Positions 52,886 to 61,052 of a DNA stretch of 64,000 nucleotides are shown here, piece after piece. A program made the position numbers and the translations under genes. Location: assembly GCF_006439355.1 (NCBI RefSeq), contig NZ_VFTG01000014.1, positions 1 to 64,000 on the forward strand, given 5' to 3'. Positions within the stretch are counted from its first letter, which is position 1; each line of letters begins with the position of its first letter. This DNA comes from Mesorhizobium sp. B4-1-3 (GTDB lineage: Bacteria; Pseudomonadota; Alphaproteobacteria; Rhizobiales; Rhizobiaceae). Below the pieces are notes generated by a model. It searched no databases. It was not told the origin of the DNA and saw only the letters and a program-made list of their open reading frames with translations.

Positions 52886-52990
52886 CTAGCGATAGTAAAG
52901 CCATAAAAGCACCAGCACCGCCAACGCCGCCGGAGACAACAGGATTCCGGCCCGGAAGATGCATATGGCCAACTGAAGCGGCGTGAACAT
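52886..52990 (-). CDS. 34-aa single-span membrane peptide
   Basis: This very short frame reads MFTPLQLAICIFRAG, then a hydrophobic run ILLSPAALAVLVLLWLYYR to the stop. It lies 17 bases downstream of the next small gene and on the same strand. The composition is that of a small membrane protein. Evidence is limited to composition and position. Confidence 0.45.
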   Translation of the reverse strand: MFTPLQLAICIFRAGILLSPAALAVLVLLWLYYR

Positions 52991-53007
52991 GCCTGGCGGT
53001 GACGGGC

Positions 53008-53172
53008 CTATCGGTCGCGCCATTTGACGGGAAGCCGGCGCTCCGTTCGAAACGCGCGCGCACGATCCGTCTCAGGGCGCGAGCGGTGCAGTCGCGCTTC
53101 CTCGTAGAGTCCGAAAGCGGTCGCCATCAAGGTGGCAACGGTCATGGTGGATGCGAGCACGGCGATAAGCAT
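53008..53172 (-). CDS. 54-aa single-span membrane protein
   Basis: The frame reads MLIAVLASTMTVATLMATAFGL, one membrane helix, then a charged Arg-rich tail (EEARLHRSRPETDRARAFR). A GGAAGA ribosome site lies seven bases before the ATG. It forms a probable two-gene unit with the 34-aa peptide gene after it. Function unknown. Confidence 0.5.
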   Translation of the reverse strand: MLIAVLASTMTVATLMATAFGLYEEARLHRSRPETDRARAFRTERRLPVKWRDR

Positions 53173-53309
53173 GAGAGATCTTCCCGCGTTTCATCAGCCT
53201 GCCGCATTGACTAGCGCTGCCCGCGAGGATGCGGCAGTGACTTTGGTCACGCTATTTTTTCAACGTCGGCAATCGCGGATTGGCTGGCCCCTGAGCCCTT
53301 CCGGACGCT

Positions 53310-53405
53310 GCCCGATCACTCTATCTCGTTGTTTTTGTGCAAGCGGGGCGGAAGGTTAGGGCGAAAGCGCCGAGCCTAACCGCTCACACTTTCCCGCAGT
53401 TCCCC
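53310..53405 (+). repeat. Degraded copy of the rhizobial repeat element
   Basis: CTCTATCTCGTTGTTTTTGTGC then a 7-bp stem (GGTTAGG and CCTAACC at 53354-53381) and CCGCTCACACTTTCCC follow the order of the copy at 59848-59952 and, in reverse, 2461-2567. This covers much of the gap before the DUF982 gene at 53537. Confidence 0.7.
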
Positions 53406-53536
53406 AGCCTTGAAATTCTTCGGAACCTAACGCCCGGTGATTGGTTAACGCGCGGGTCCGCAATCGCGGAGCCGCATCGGGCGCCATCCGGCGCCGATTG
53501 CTTGCTCAAAAGACGATCATAAGAACGGAGGAAGTG

Positions 53537-53779
53537 ATGAACGATGTCTGGTTTTCCGAGCCGGTCGTGATCGATTTCCAGCCAAACGGCCAGCGCAAGG
53601 TTTCGAGCTGCTTCGAGGCGATGGAATGCCTCGACCAGCGCTGGCCCAGACAGGCGCGCGACGGCGCCTGGCGCTCGGCGAGCCGCGTCTGCCGCGACGC
53701 GCTCGACGGCCTGCGCAGCCCGGTCGAAGCCCGCAAGACGCTGCGCAAGGCGGCCAAGGTGGCCGGCCTGCTGGCGTAA
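53537..53779 (+). CDS. DUF982 family protein
   Basis: This 80-aa protein of the DUF982 type reads VWFSEPVVIDFQPNGQRKVSS, CFEAMECLDQRWPRQARDGAWR and ACRDALDG-like AASRVCRDALDGL, then RSPVEARKTLRKAAKVAG. GGAGGA lies before the ATG. It is the third DUF982 copy in the window, only 0.7 kb after the second. Confidence 0.78.
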   Translation: MNDVWFSEPVVIDFQPNGQRKVSSCFEAMECLDQRWPRQARDGAWRSASRVCRDALDGLRSPVEARKTLRKAAKVAGLLA

Positions 53780-53818
53780 CCCAATTTTTTTCCCATGGCG
53801 CCCGTGACGGGCGTCACC

Positions 53819-53854
53819 AAGCCCGTCGCGGTTTCCCATTGCCGCGGCGGGCTT
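53819..53854 (+). terminator. Hairpin after the third DUF982 gene
   Basis: AAGCCCGTCGCGG and CCGCGGCGGGCTT pair over 13 positions with one mismatch, 39 bases after the stop. A T-run (53784-53791) lies before the stem, none directly after. The rest of the gap to 54123 shows no gene. Confidence 0.6.
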
Positions 53855-54123
53855 GCGTTTCAATGGAGGCGCGGTGACGGCCGACGCATACTTGGAATGC
53901 GTTCAAGCACGCGTCCCGTACATGAAAACGCCGGCCGCTGGCTTCGGGGTTGCCTGACGGGTTCAGGCCGCTCCATTTCGGCGAGTCGACCGGCAGGCCG
54001 CAACGCGAGCACCGGCACGTGGTAAACGGGCGGTTATTATCCACGGGCACACACGACAGAAGCAAGCCAGGACTGGCGGGGCGTCGGCCCTTTGAAGGCC
54101 CCCGATCTAACGGAAACGCAATC

Positions 54124-55179
54124 CTAGGCAGCTTTGCCGGTATCGCGGTTCAAGCGTGGTCGTTGCCTAACGATTTCGTCGAGACGGGCAATGGCAACTT
54201 CCAGCGGAATGTCCTCTGTTTTCGAAGACCCAAACTCCTGCGCTTCGACGACCCAATGGTGCGGGGTGATGGGCCGCCACAGGCGTGCATTCGTTGGCCC
54301 TGCAAGCGTAAGGATCGCGGACGACCGCGTCGCGACCCAATGACCTAAACCGCTTTCGGCTGCGACGATACATACGGCGCGATCAGCAAGAGCATGAAAT
54401 ATCCAAGGAAGTATCAACGGATCTCGGACCGCCGTTGCATCGACTATTTGAAAGCCTGCGCGGTCTATCCATTCTCGCTGATCCTGCTCCTGCGGGCCGA
54501 TCAAGAACACCGGAACGTTGCCGCCTCGTGCAGCGTAAGCAGCAAGGGAAAGCCATTTGTCCTTGCCCCAGAACTTGTTGACCGATGGCCCTGGCGACAG
54601 GCCTATGAAAGGACTTCCGATGGGCACCAGACGGGCCGCTTCATGAGCCGCCTCCGGCATAATAGGCACGACCGTTTCAAACGGCAGAAGGCGCCCGGCA
54701 ACGATTTCCGCCATTCGGTGCCAGCGGAGAGCGTTGGTCGGTGGTCTCATCTCTCCAAGGCCAGGAATGTTGTGTCGCAGAGCGAAGCCAGGAAAACATG
54801 CTAGGTATCGAAGATTCAACCCAGCGGTTGCCAAGTAGCTTGGTATTGTTCGTCTGCTAGACCGAATATCAAGTACATATTCTACGGGGCCAAGCTGGCG
54901 GATCAGAGCACGTAATCCAGAGACGCTCGACAATGGCTGGTCTAACAACACTTTATCAATTATTTCTCTTCGCATCGCGCTTAAAGTCGAGAGCCAGACC
55001 GATCCCTCTGCAGACGCACAAACAATCGAATGCGTTGGGAATGCCAGACGCAAAGCCCGGTACATTGGGATGCGCAACACTGCATCGCCGAGTTTTTCAT
55101 TGTGCGTAAGCGCAAGAATTATCGGCTTTGCGCCACTGTCGGTCAAAAACACCCCCTTGCACTGGTTGCCTGCATGCAC
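54124..55179 (-). CDS. Glycosyltransferase family 9 (heptosyltransferase-like)
   Basis: This 351-aa GT-B enzyme like heptosyltransferases reads IILALTHNEKLGDAVLRIPM, GPVEYVLDIRSSRRTIPSYL, GLSPGPSVNKFWGKDKWLSLA and the C-terminal ALADRAVCIVAAESGLGHW VATRSSAILTLAGPTN site. It would add a sugar to lipopolysaccharide core or another surface glycan. Base use is clearly less GC-rich than the neighbours (many A and T in third positions), a sign of transfer. It is flanked by an NmrA fragment and tRNA-Arg. Confidence 0.85.
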   Translation of the reverse strand: MHAGNQCKGVFLTDSGAKPIILALTHNEKLGDAVLRIPMYRALRLAFPTHSIVCASAEGSVWLSTLSAMRREIIDKVLLDQPLSSVSGLRALIRQLGPVEYVLDIRSSRRTIPSYLATAGLNLRYLACFPGFALRHNIPGLGEMRPPTNALRWHRMAEIVAGRLLPFETVVPIMPEAAHEAARLVPIGSPFIGLSPGPSVNKFWGKDKWLSLAAYAARGGNVPVFLIGPQEQDQREWIDRAGFQIVDATAVRDPLILPWIFHALADRAVCIVAAESGLGHWVATRSSAILTLAGPTNARLWRPITPHHWVVEAQEFGSSKTEDIPLEVAIARLDEIVRQRPRLNRDTGKAA

Positions 55180-55275
55180 CTTCGCTTAGCTCAAGTCCCC
55201 TCGCATTCCAAGCAGCTTGATGTTTCGCTCAACCCGAGCCACCTGACCCGGGGCTGCATGGCCGAAAACGTCAAG

Positions 55276-55737
55276 TCAGCGTCCGGCCTGGACGATGATC
55301 TTTACAATTGCCTCGTCTATCCCAATCCTCCCCTTGCGCCTTTGCCCATCGGCGTCGCGAAAATCGATCCAGCCTTCGTTGAAGCCGTCGAGCACCAGCA
55401 GCAATTCCGCCGCGGTCCTGCCGACACCGGCGGTCGCGACCATCGCAACCGGTCGATCGAGCGGCTGGAGATAACTGTCGATGACGCCCTCGTCGCGCGC
55501 CGAAGCGATGTCCCACTGGGCATTTTCCATGAACCAGGCGGCGCGCAGGAACGTCACGGCCACGGGCAGATCGGCGAGTGCTTCCTCCAGCAGGCGCAAC
55601 ACGTTGAGCAGATTGGGTTGCTCCGCATCGGCGCCGATGGTCGACAGCACGACGACCTTGGGTGGGAGCGCCCTGTGCAGGGCCTCGCGAACGACGGCGA
55701 TCTTCGGCAGCACGTCCGGGAAATCGGGCTCGAAAGT
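55276..55737 (-). pseudogene. NmrA-like reductase fragment
   Basis: This frame of about 150 residues starts at FEPDFPDVLPKIAVVREALH after an in-frame TAA and holds the middle of an NmrA-like protein: VVVLSTIGADAEQPNLLNVL, VAVTFLRAAWFMENAQWDIA and DRPVAMVATAGVGRTAAEL. The N-terminal Rossmann GxxGxxG part is missing and the C-terminal third is replaced, so it cannot bind NAD(P). Compare the intact 287-aa relative at 25666-26529. It lies directly beside tRNA-Arg. Confidence 0.7.
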
Positions 55738-55778
55738 TTAGATCCGGGCTCAGCTAGATCTCATAGGTCATTGAACCT

Positions 55779-55855
55779 TGGCGATCCCGGCAGGATTCGA
55801 ACCTGCGACCATCGGCTTAGAAGGCCGGTGCTCTATCCAGCTGAGCTACGGGACC
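55779..55855 (-). tRNA. tRNA-Arg (anticodon TCT)
   Basis: The minus strand folds as a cloverleaf: acceptor GGTCCCG with CGGGATC, D-arm GCTC..GAGC, anticodon loop CTTCTAA (TCT), T-arm GCAGG TTCGAAT CCTGC and an encoded CCA end. It reads AGA codons. Confidence 0.95.
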
Positions 55856-55909
55856 GTCGGCCGGCCAAGCCGGCTGGTCAATCATGCCGCGTGAGGCAAG
55901 ACTCGAAAG

Positions 55910-56215
55910 TCAGTGCGTCCAGGGCGTCCTACGGTCATAGCGGAAATTGTCCGAATAGGAAATCTGCCGGCGCTTGGCTTCCTTCGGCTCTTCGACGCGA
56001 TAGGCGATCTTTTCCTTCTCGGCGTAGGCGATCGCCTCTTCCTTCGTGTCGAAGGTGAGCTTCACCTGGCTCAGCATGTCGCCCGAGCTGGTGTAGCCCA
56101 TCAGCGGGTCGATCTTCTTGCGCTGGGCGGGATCGAATTCCAGCACCCAATATCCGGTCTTGGCCTTGCCGGACTGCATCGCGGTTTTGGCTGGACTGAA
56201 AATGCGCGCGGACAT
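55910..56215 (-). CDS. Complex I NDUFS4-like subunit
   Basis: This 101-aa protein is the bacterial form of the ETC complex I 18-kDa accessory subunit (NDUFS4). It opens SARIFSPAKTAMQSGKAKTG, YWVLEFDPAQRKKIDPLMGY and TSSGDMLSQVKLTFDTKEEAI, then AYAEKEKIAYRVEEP with the terminal basic NFRYDRRTPWTH. It is found with respiratory complex I in alphaproteobacteria and binds the peripheral arm. GAGG precedes the ATG at 56215; longer frames start in non-coding DNA. It stands next to tRNA-Arg. Confidence 0.9.
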   Translation of the reverse strand: MSARIFSPAKTAMQSGKAKTGYWVLEFDPAQRKKIDPLMGYTSSGDMLSQVKLTFDTKEEAIAYAEKEKIAYRVEEPKEAKRRQISYSDNFRYDRRTPWTH

Positions 56216-56464
56216 GACCACCTCTTTGCAGCCCGAAAACCGGGCACCGTTGTTCAGCGCCATTTCCAGGGTCCATCGGGAGCCTGAAACCTCGCGCCAA
56301 CCCGTCATTACTGTGCAATCACCGCGGCGGCAAGGCCGCAAGCGCCTCGGGCGCGCGCGACGGCGCGAGGGAACCTCACTCCGCCGCCGACATTATCGAA
56401 ACGTCGGGCGGGCCGAGCCGTGCCGGCCTTCCCTGTGAGCCACCAACAAAACGGACGTTTCGCG

Positions 56465-57433
56465 ATGACCGATGCAACCGAACATGCCGTCCTGCAGCTC
56501 GCCGTGCTTGTCGGCAGCCTGCGCGCCCAATCCTTCAGCCGCAAGATCGCCAAGGCGCTGGCTGCCCGCGCGCCGGATTCGGTGCGCTGCCGCTTCGTCG
56601 AGATCGGCGAGTTGCCGCTCTACAACGAGGATCTGGACGGCGACAGCCCGCCCCCAACGTGGTCGGCCTTCCGCGCGGCGATGCGCGAATGCGACGCGGT
56701 GCTGTTCGTAACCCCGGAATACAACCGCTCGATCCCGGGCTGTCTGAAGAACGCGCTGGATGTCGGCTCGCGGCCGTCGGGCAAGAGCGTGTTCAAGGGC
56801 CTGCCCGCCGGGGTCGTCAGCGTTAGCCCGAGCAAGATCGGCGCCTTCGGCTCCAACCAGGCGCTTCGGCAGACCTTCGTCTTCCTCGACATGCCGGTGA
56901 TGCAGCAGCCGGAGGCTTATATCGGCAATGTCGCGGAGCTGCTCGACGACAAGGGCGCCGTCACCAATGCCGACACCGCCGCCTTCCTCGAGAATTTCAT
57001 GGCCGGCCTGGAAAGCTGGATCAGGAGAGTGCATCCCGGCAGTTCGTCCTTCGATGCCTTCATGAAGCAGCGCGAGAAGATCGCCGAGGACTATGTCAAC
57101 GGCGATGCGACCTCGCTGAAGGCGATCGTCACCCATGCCGGGCCGGCGACGTTCTTTTCGCCGCGCGGCGACCATCTCGAAGGCGCCGACGCAGTTGCGG
57201 GCCGCTACGAGCGTGATGCTGCGAGCTTCCAGAAGGGCGGCAGCACCGACCTGGAGGTGCTGCAGGCTTCAGCGAGCGGCGATCTGGCCTTCTGGACCGG
57301 CCTGCAGCATGCCAAGGCGCGCATGGGCAGGAACGGCGAGGCGACCGAGATGACCTTGCGGGTGACGGAAGTGTTCCGGCTGGAGGACGGCGCCTTCAAG
57401 CTGGTGCATCGCCACGCCGACCCGGTTCATTAG
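56465..57433 (+). CDS. NADPH-dependent FMN reductase fused to a SnoaL/DUF4440-like domain
   Basis: This 322-aa protein has an N-terminal flavodoxin-like NADPH:FMN/quinone reductase (about 1-195): LAVLVGSLRAQSFSRKIAKAL, LFVTPEYNRSIPGCLKNALD and PAGVVSVSPSKIGAFGSNQAL. The C-terminal part (about 205-322) is a NTF2-like/SnoaL domain: AEDYVNGDATSLKAIVTHAG, ATFFSPRGDHLEG and VTEVFRLEDGAFKLVHRHAD. Both domains are common alone; the fusion in one chain is unusual. It may reduce a quinone or flavin that the second domain binds. The ATG at 56465 has a weak ribosome site. Confidence 0.82.
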   Translation: MTDATEHAVLQLAVLVGSLRAQSFSRKIAKALAARAPDSVRCRFVEIGELPLYNEDLDGDSPPPTWSAFRAAMRECDAVLFVTPEYNRSIPGCLKNALDVGSRPSGKSVFKGLPAGVVSVSPSKIGAFGSNQALRQTFVFLDMPVMQQPEAYIGNVAELLDDKGAVTNADTAAFLENFMAGLESWIRRVHPGSSSFDAFMKQREKIAEDYVNGDATSLKAIVTHAGPATFFSPRGDHLEGADAVAGRYERDAASFQKGGSTDLEVLQASASGDLAFWTGLQHAKARMGRNGEATEMTLRVTEVFRLEDGAFKLVHRHADPVH

Positions 57434-57547
57434 CCGGCGCTTGTAAAATCCGCGACACAATGCCGGAGGTTTTTGCAACAGCCACCTATTCCTTTTGGCC
57501 GGTGGGCGGCATATGTCAGATACATGATCATGCCACTTGAAGGCATG

Positions 57548-58744
57548 ATGACGACGATAAAGACACGAATGGGCGCGGAAGCGAAAGTCTTGCCGTCGGG
57601 GGTCGGCGAGCCAGCGATATTGGACGGCACGATTGTCATCGGCGCGGGCGCCGCAGGGCTTGCCGCCGCACATGCGCTGGCAACAGCCGGCGTGACGGTG
57701 CAAGTCCTGGAGCGCGAGGGGCGGCTGGCCGGGCCCTGGCATCGCCGCCACGACAATCTGCATCTCAACACGCATCGCGACCTCTCCGCATTGCCCGGCG
57801 TTTCCTATCCGGCAGGGACGCCGGCTTTCCCGCATCGCAGCGCCGTCATCCGTCACCTCAACGATTTCGCCCAAACGCACCGGCTGCCCATCGCCTTCGG
57901 TGTCGTGGTCGACGAGATCGAATTTCGCGACGACCACTGGTTGCTGCGGACAAATACGGGTTTGATGGCGGCGCGGCATGTGGTGATAGCCACCGGGCGC
58001 GACCGGCAACCCTTCATTCCCGCCTGGAAGGGCATGGAGGATTTTTCGGGATCGATCATCCACTCGGCCGATTTCGGTAAGGCAAGCGACTATGCTGGCA
58101 AGAAGGTGCTGGTGGTCGGCGCCGGCAATTCCGGCTTCGACGCGCTCAACCATCTTTCCGGCGTCGAGACGGGCCAGATGTGGCTTTCGGCGCGCAACGG
58201 ACCCTCGCTGCTGCCCAAACGCATCCGCAAGATCGCCGTGCACCGCATATCGCCGCTCATGGCCAGACTGCCGACAAGGCTCGCTGACGCGGCAATGGCG
58301 GCAACGCAGCGCCTGGTGTTCGGCGATCTTACGAAATACGGCCTGCCGCCTGCCCCGGCGGGCGGCGCGAGCCGGCTCGGTTCCGACTATACGGCGATCG
58401 CCGCGGATGATGGCGCGGTCGACGCCATCAAGGCCGGGCGCATCATCGTGGTGCCGCAACTGCGCGAATTCAGGCCCGGTGGCATCGTGCTCGACAATGG
58501 CCAGACGATCGCGCCCGACATCGTCATTGCGGCCACCGGCTACCGCACCGGGCTGGAGACGATGCTGGGTGGGCTTGGCGTGCTCGACGCCAAGGGCGTG
58601 CCGCTGTTCAACGGCGCCGCCAACGATCCGAAGCTCCCCGGACTCTGGTTCACCGGCATGCGGCCGAGCATTCGCGGCTGCTTTGCCAATGCAAGAATCC
58701 AAGGCGCCGCGATCGCCAGGAAGATCGCCAGCAGGAATCGCTGA
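57548..58744 (+). CDS. Flavin-containing monooxygenase-like protein
   Basis: This 398-aa NAD(P)/FAD oxidoreductase has a FAD motif GTIVIGAGAAGLAAAHALA, a middle NAD(P) motif KKVLVVGAGNSGFDALNHL and the FMO/BVMO-type segment DIVIAATGYRTGLETML. It resembles the Trp-monooxygenase-like and YUC flavoprotein group. The start is uncertain: ATG 57548 has GAAGG four bases before it, but ATG 57524 or an earlier one are possible. It lies 115 bases after the FMN reductase fusion gene on the same strand. Confidence 0.82.
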   Translation: MTTIKTRMGAEAKVLPSGVGEPAILDGTIVIGAGAAGLAAAHALATAGVTVQVLEREGRLAGPWHRRHDNLHLNTHRDLSALPGVSYPAGTPAFPHRSAVIRHLNDFAQTHRLPIAFGVVVDEIEFRDDHWLLRTNTGLMAARHVVIATGRDRQPFIPAWKGMEDFSGSIIHSADFGKASDYAGKKVLVVGAGNSGFDALNHLSGVETGQMWLSARNGPSLLPKRIRKIAVHRISPLMARLPTRLADAAMAATQRLVFGDLTKYGLPPAPAGGASRLGSDYTAIAADDGAVDAIKAGRIIVVPQLREFRPGGIVLDNGQTIAPDIVIAATGYRTGLETMLGGLGVLDAKGVPLFNGAANDPKLPGLWFTGMRPSIRGCFANARIQGAAIARKIASRNR

Positions 58745-58817
58745 GCGGAACGGTCGCTTTTGACCTCCGTTTTTGTGTTGCCTTCCGGGCGTGCGCCCCC
58801 TATACGCCCCGGGACGT

Positions 58818-58894
58818 CGGAGTGTAGCGCAGCCTGGTAGCGCACCTGATTTGGGATCAGGGGGTCGCGTGTTCGAATCACGCCACTCCGACCA
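58818..58894 (+). tRNA. tRNA-Pro (anticodon TGG)
   Basis: This is a cloverleaf with acceptor CGGAGTG paired to CACTCCG, D-arm, anticodon stem CCTGA/TCAGG with loop TTTGGGA (TGG), T-arm GCGTG TTCGAAT CACGC and an encoded CCA end. It reads CCA and other proline codons. Confidence 0.95.
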
Positions 58895-58963
58895 TTACTT
58901 CCTTCCTCGACAGAACCAAGCCGGTCTCTGCGTCCCTGCATTCCGGCCAGAGGGGGTCTCATC

Positions 58964-59686
58964 TTGGCAACCGTGGTCGTAGCAATCCTCGACAGGGACA
59001 ATTGGGACGCCAACACCGACATCATCGTCATCGTGGATGGCGCTGGGCGGCGGCTGACATGGGTGCCGCGCGACTTGTGGTCTCGCGTCATAAATGACCG
59101 CGTCAATGCGGGCTTCGGCATGGGTGGCGGCAAGTTGCTGCTCGACGCGCTGGCGGGACTGGGATTTATGGCAGACAGCGCGATCTGCCTCCGGCGCGGC
59201 GCGACCGAGGCCGCGCTCGCCAGCGCCAGCGTCAGGGTGCCGATCCGCGCGCCGCTCGATTTCTGGTATCCGCTGACGCCAACAAGCCGCATCGAGGACG
59301 GACGCCAACAGGTTTCCTTCCGGCCGCCCGCCGAAACATTAATGGGCGCCCGCCTCCATCAATGGATCGGCGCCCGCACGATGGTCAACGGACAGGGAAG
59401 CGACTTCCACCGCATGCGACGCCAGATCGTGTTCCTGCGCGCGCTCCTTGCCCAGGGTTTCGATTTCCGCCTCGTGCTGAAGGATCCGGAACTGGTGCGG
59501 ATCACGGGTGAGGATCCGTTGCCCCTGCTTGCCCGCGTCTCGACCAACTGGCGCATGCGGGTGCATGACTGGGTGGACGACGCCGTCATCGACGGCAAGA
59601 TGGTCCTGGTCCCGCGCAAGCCGAAGCCGTGGTGGCGGCGGCAACTGCGCCGGCTGCGAGACAGGCTGAAGGGGAAGCGTATCTAG
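58964..59686 (+). CDS. LCP-like protein of unknown function
   Basis: This 240-aa protein loosely follows the LytR-CpsA-Psr pattern: RDNWDANTDIIVIVDGAGRR, LTWVPRDLWSRVINDRVNAG and GGGKLLLDALAGLG, then SFRPPAETLMGARLHQWIGA and RMRRQIVFLRALLAQGF. LCP enzymes attach polymers to the cell wall. This one lacks a membrane anchor and has a basic tail (PWWRRQLRRLRDRLKGKR). The relation is distant and I am not sure of function. The TTG start has a strong AGAGGGGG site. It directly follows tRNA-Pro. Confidence 0.55.
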   Translation: MATVVVAILDRDNWDANTDIIVIVDGAGRRLTWVPRDLWSRVINDRVNAGFGMGGGKLLLDALAGLGFMADSAICLRRGATEAALASASVRVPIRAPLDFWYPLTPTSRIEDGRQQVSFRPPAETLMGARLHQWIGARTMVNGQGSDFHRMRRQIVFLRALLAQGFDFRLVLKDPELVRITGEDPLPLLARVSTNWRMRVHDWVDDAVIDGKMVLVPRKPKPWWRRQLRRLRDRLKGKRI

Positions 59687-59847
59687 CCCATTTGGCCGCT
59701 GGAACGGTAAACCCGCCGGGCGAGAACCCCAACACCTCGAGCCCGGCGAGCCTACAACCCGATCAGGAACGCGACCGGGACCGGGATCAACCGGCATTGT
59801 CTGCCTTGCAAGAGCGATGCCGGAAAGACTGTTCCGAAATGGGACGG

Positions 59848-59952
59848 CTAGAGCGTTTCACCGTTTCACGGAAACGGCGAACCGCTCTATCTCTTTGTTT
59901 TTACGCAATTCCGGACGGAAAACCGATCACACTTTTCCTGGAATTGCTCTAG
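59848..59952 (+). repeat. Rhizobial repeat element, complete copy
   Basis: The copy begins CTAGAGC and ends GCTCTAG. Inside are GTTTCACGGAAAC, CTCTATCTCTTTGTTTTT and CACACTTTTCCTGGAAT. Copies with the same module order occur at 2461-2567 (reverse) and 53310-53405. It fills a gene-free stretch (59687-60061), in which I see nothing else. Confidence 0.85.
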
Positions 59953-60061
59953 GCCGCGGGCTCCCACGGATTGATCACGGACACACCGGCTGTGGCTTGA
60001 ATAACCCCTCGCTTCCAACTTTGTCGCCGGTCTAAGCTTTGAACAAAAAGGGGGATTTCCG

Positions 60062-60325
60062 ATGCCTGTCGTCGAGGCGGTGCTGTCGCTGATCGGCCCG
60101 GCCTATTTAGCCTATTACGGCTTTGCCGTTCCGGTCATGGTGATCTGGGCAATTCTGTGCGCTGCGCTCTGGGTTTGGAACAACCGGCCGAGCAAGAGAC
60201 CGGGCGGCATCGCGCGGTCGCGGTCCGCCGGCCTGATGTTTTTCGTCCTTGTCGCCGCCGGTTACATCGCGGCGCACACTGGCGTGTATCTTTTGGCCCA
60301 GCATCTGGCCGGGCTATGGGCGTAA
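60062..60325 (+). CDS. Small membrane protein
   Basis: This 87-aa protein has two predicted helices with a basic loop between: FAVPVMVIWAILCAALWVW and LMFFVLVAAGYIAAHTGVYLLA. GGGGA lies eight bases before the ATG. No family recognised. It converges on the Hda-like gene, whose stop is 21 bases away. Confidence 0.65.
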   Translation: MPVVEAVLSLIGPAYLAYYGFAVPVMVIWAILCAALWVWNNRPSKRPGGIARSRSAGLMFFVLVAAGYIAAHTGVYLLAQHLAGLWA

Positions 60326-60346
60326 CCGCCGGGCCCCTATCGGTGG

Positions 60347-61051
60347 CTAAATGTCGAACTCGCCCTGCCCTTCGTCCATGGCGCTTACGGTCTCGGCGGC
60401 TAGCGCGCGGGTGATCGGCGTCTTGCGCTCGAGGGCTGCGCGGTCGAGCCGCTCGACGACGCGCATGGCGGTGCGGAGCGAGCGCTCGATGCGGCGCACC
60501 AGATATTGCACCACATGCGGCTCGACCTCGACCTGACGGTCGGCGAAGAGCTTCGTGATGACGCCGGCAAGCAAGAGGTCGTCGGGCTCGTGGATTTCGA
60601 CCGTCGCCGCCGCCTTCAGCCGCGAGACGAGGTCGGGCAGCGCGACACGCCAGGCCGAGGGAAAACGCCGCGCAGTGAGCAGCAGCGTCGAGCCCGCGCC
60701 GCGCACGGCGTTGATCAGGTGGAACAGGCCCGGCTCGTCGATCGCCGCCTTGTCGATGTCGTCGATTAGCGCCGGCCTGTTGCCGAGTGCGGCTATGTGG
60801 TCGCCGATCCGGCTGGGATCGATAGCGACGGCATGCGCTCGATCCTGCCAGATCCGGGCGAGGTGCGTCTTGCCGGAGCCGGGCGGCCCGGCCAGCACCA
60901 CCACCGGCGACGGCCAGTCCGGCCAGCTGTCGATCAGCGACGCGGCTTGCGCATTGGTGCCCGAGACGACGAGCTCGTCGCGCGAATAGCCGGTGCCGTG
61001 GCCGAGATCGAGCGGCAGCTGGCGCGGCGTATCTGCTGGCTGAGCGGCCAT
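60347..61051 (-). CDS. hdaA: Hda-like DnaA-family ATPase
   Basis: This 234-aa AAA+ protein has an N-terminal QLPLDLG motif typical of Hda clamp-binding, a P-loop AGPPGSGKTHLARIW and a Walker B region PALIDDIDKAA, then SWRVALPDLVSRL-like regulatory segments. With the replicase clamp it drives DnaA-ATP hydrolysis, limiting initiation (known as HdaA in Caulobacter). The ATG at 61051 begins one base after the AI-2E gene's TGA. The position next to pgsA-like, perM-like and purM genes is usual in this order. Confidence 0.83.
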   Translation of the reverse strand: MAAQPADTPRQLPLDLGHGTGYSRDELVVSGTNAQAASLIDSWPDWPSPVVVLAGPPGSGKTHLARIWQDRAHAVAIDPSRIGDHIAALGNRPALIDDIDKAAIDEPGLFHLINAVRGAGSTLLLTARRFPSAWRVALPDLVSRLKAAATVEIHEPDDLLLAGVITKLFADRQVEVEPHVVQYLVRRIERSLRTAMRVVERLDRAALERKTPITRALAAETVSAMDEGQGEFDI

Positions 61052-61052
61052 T

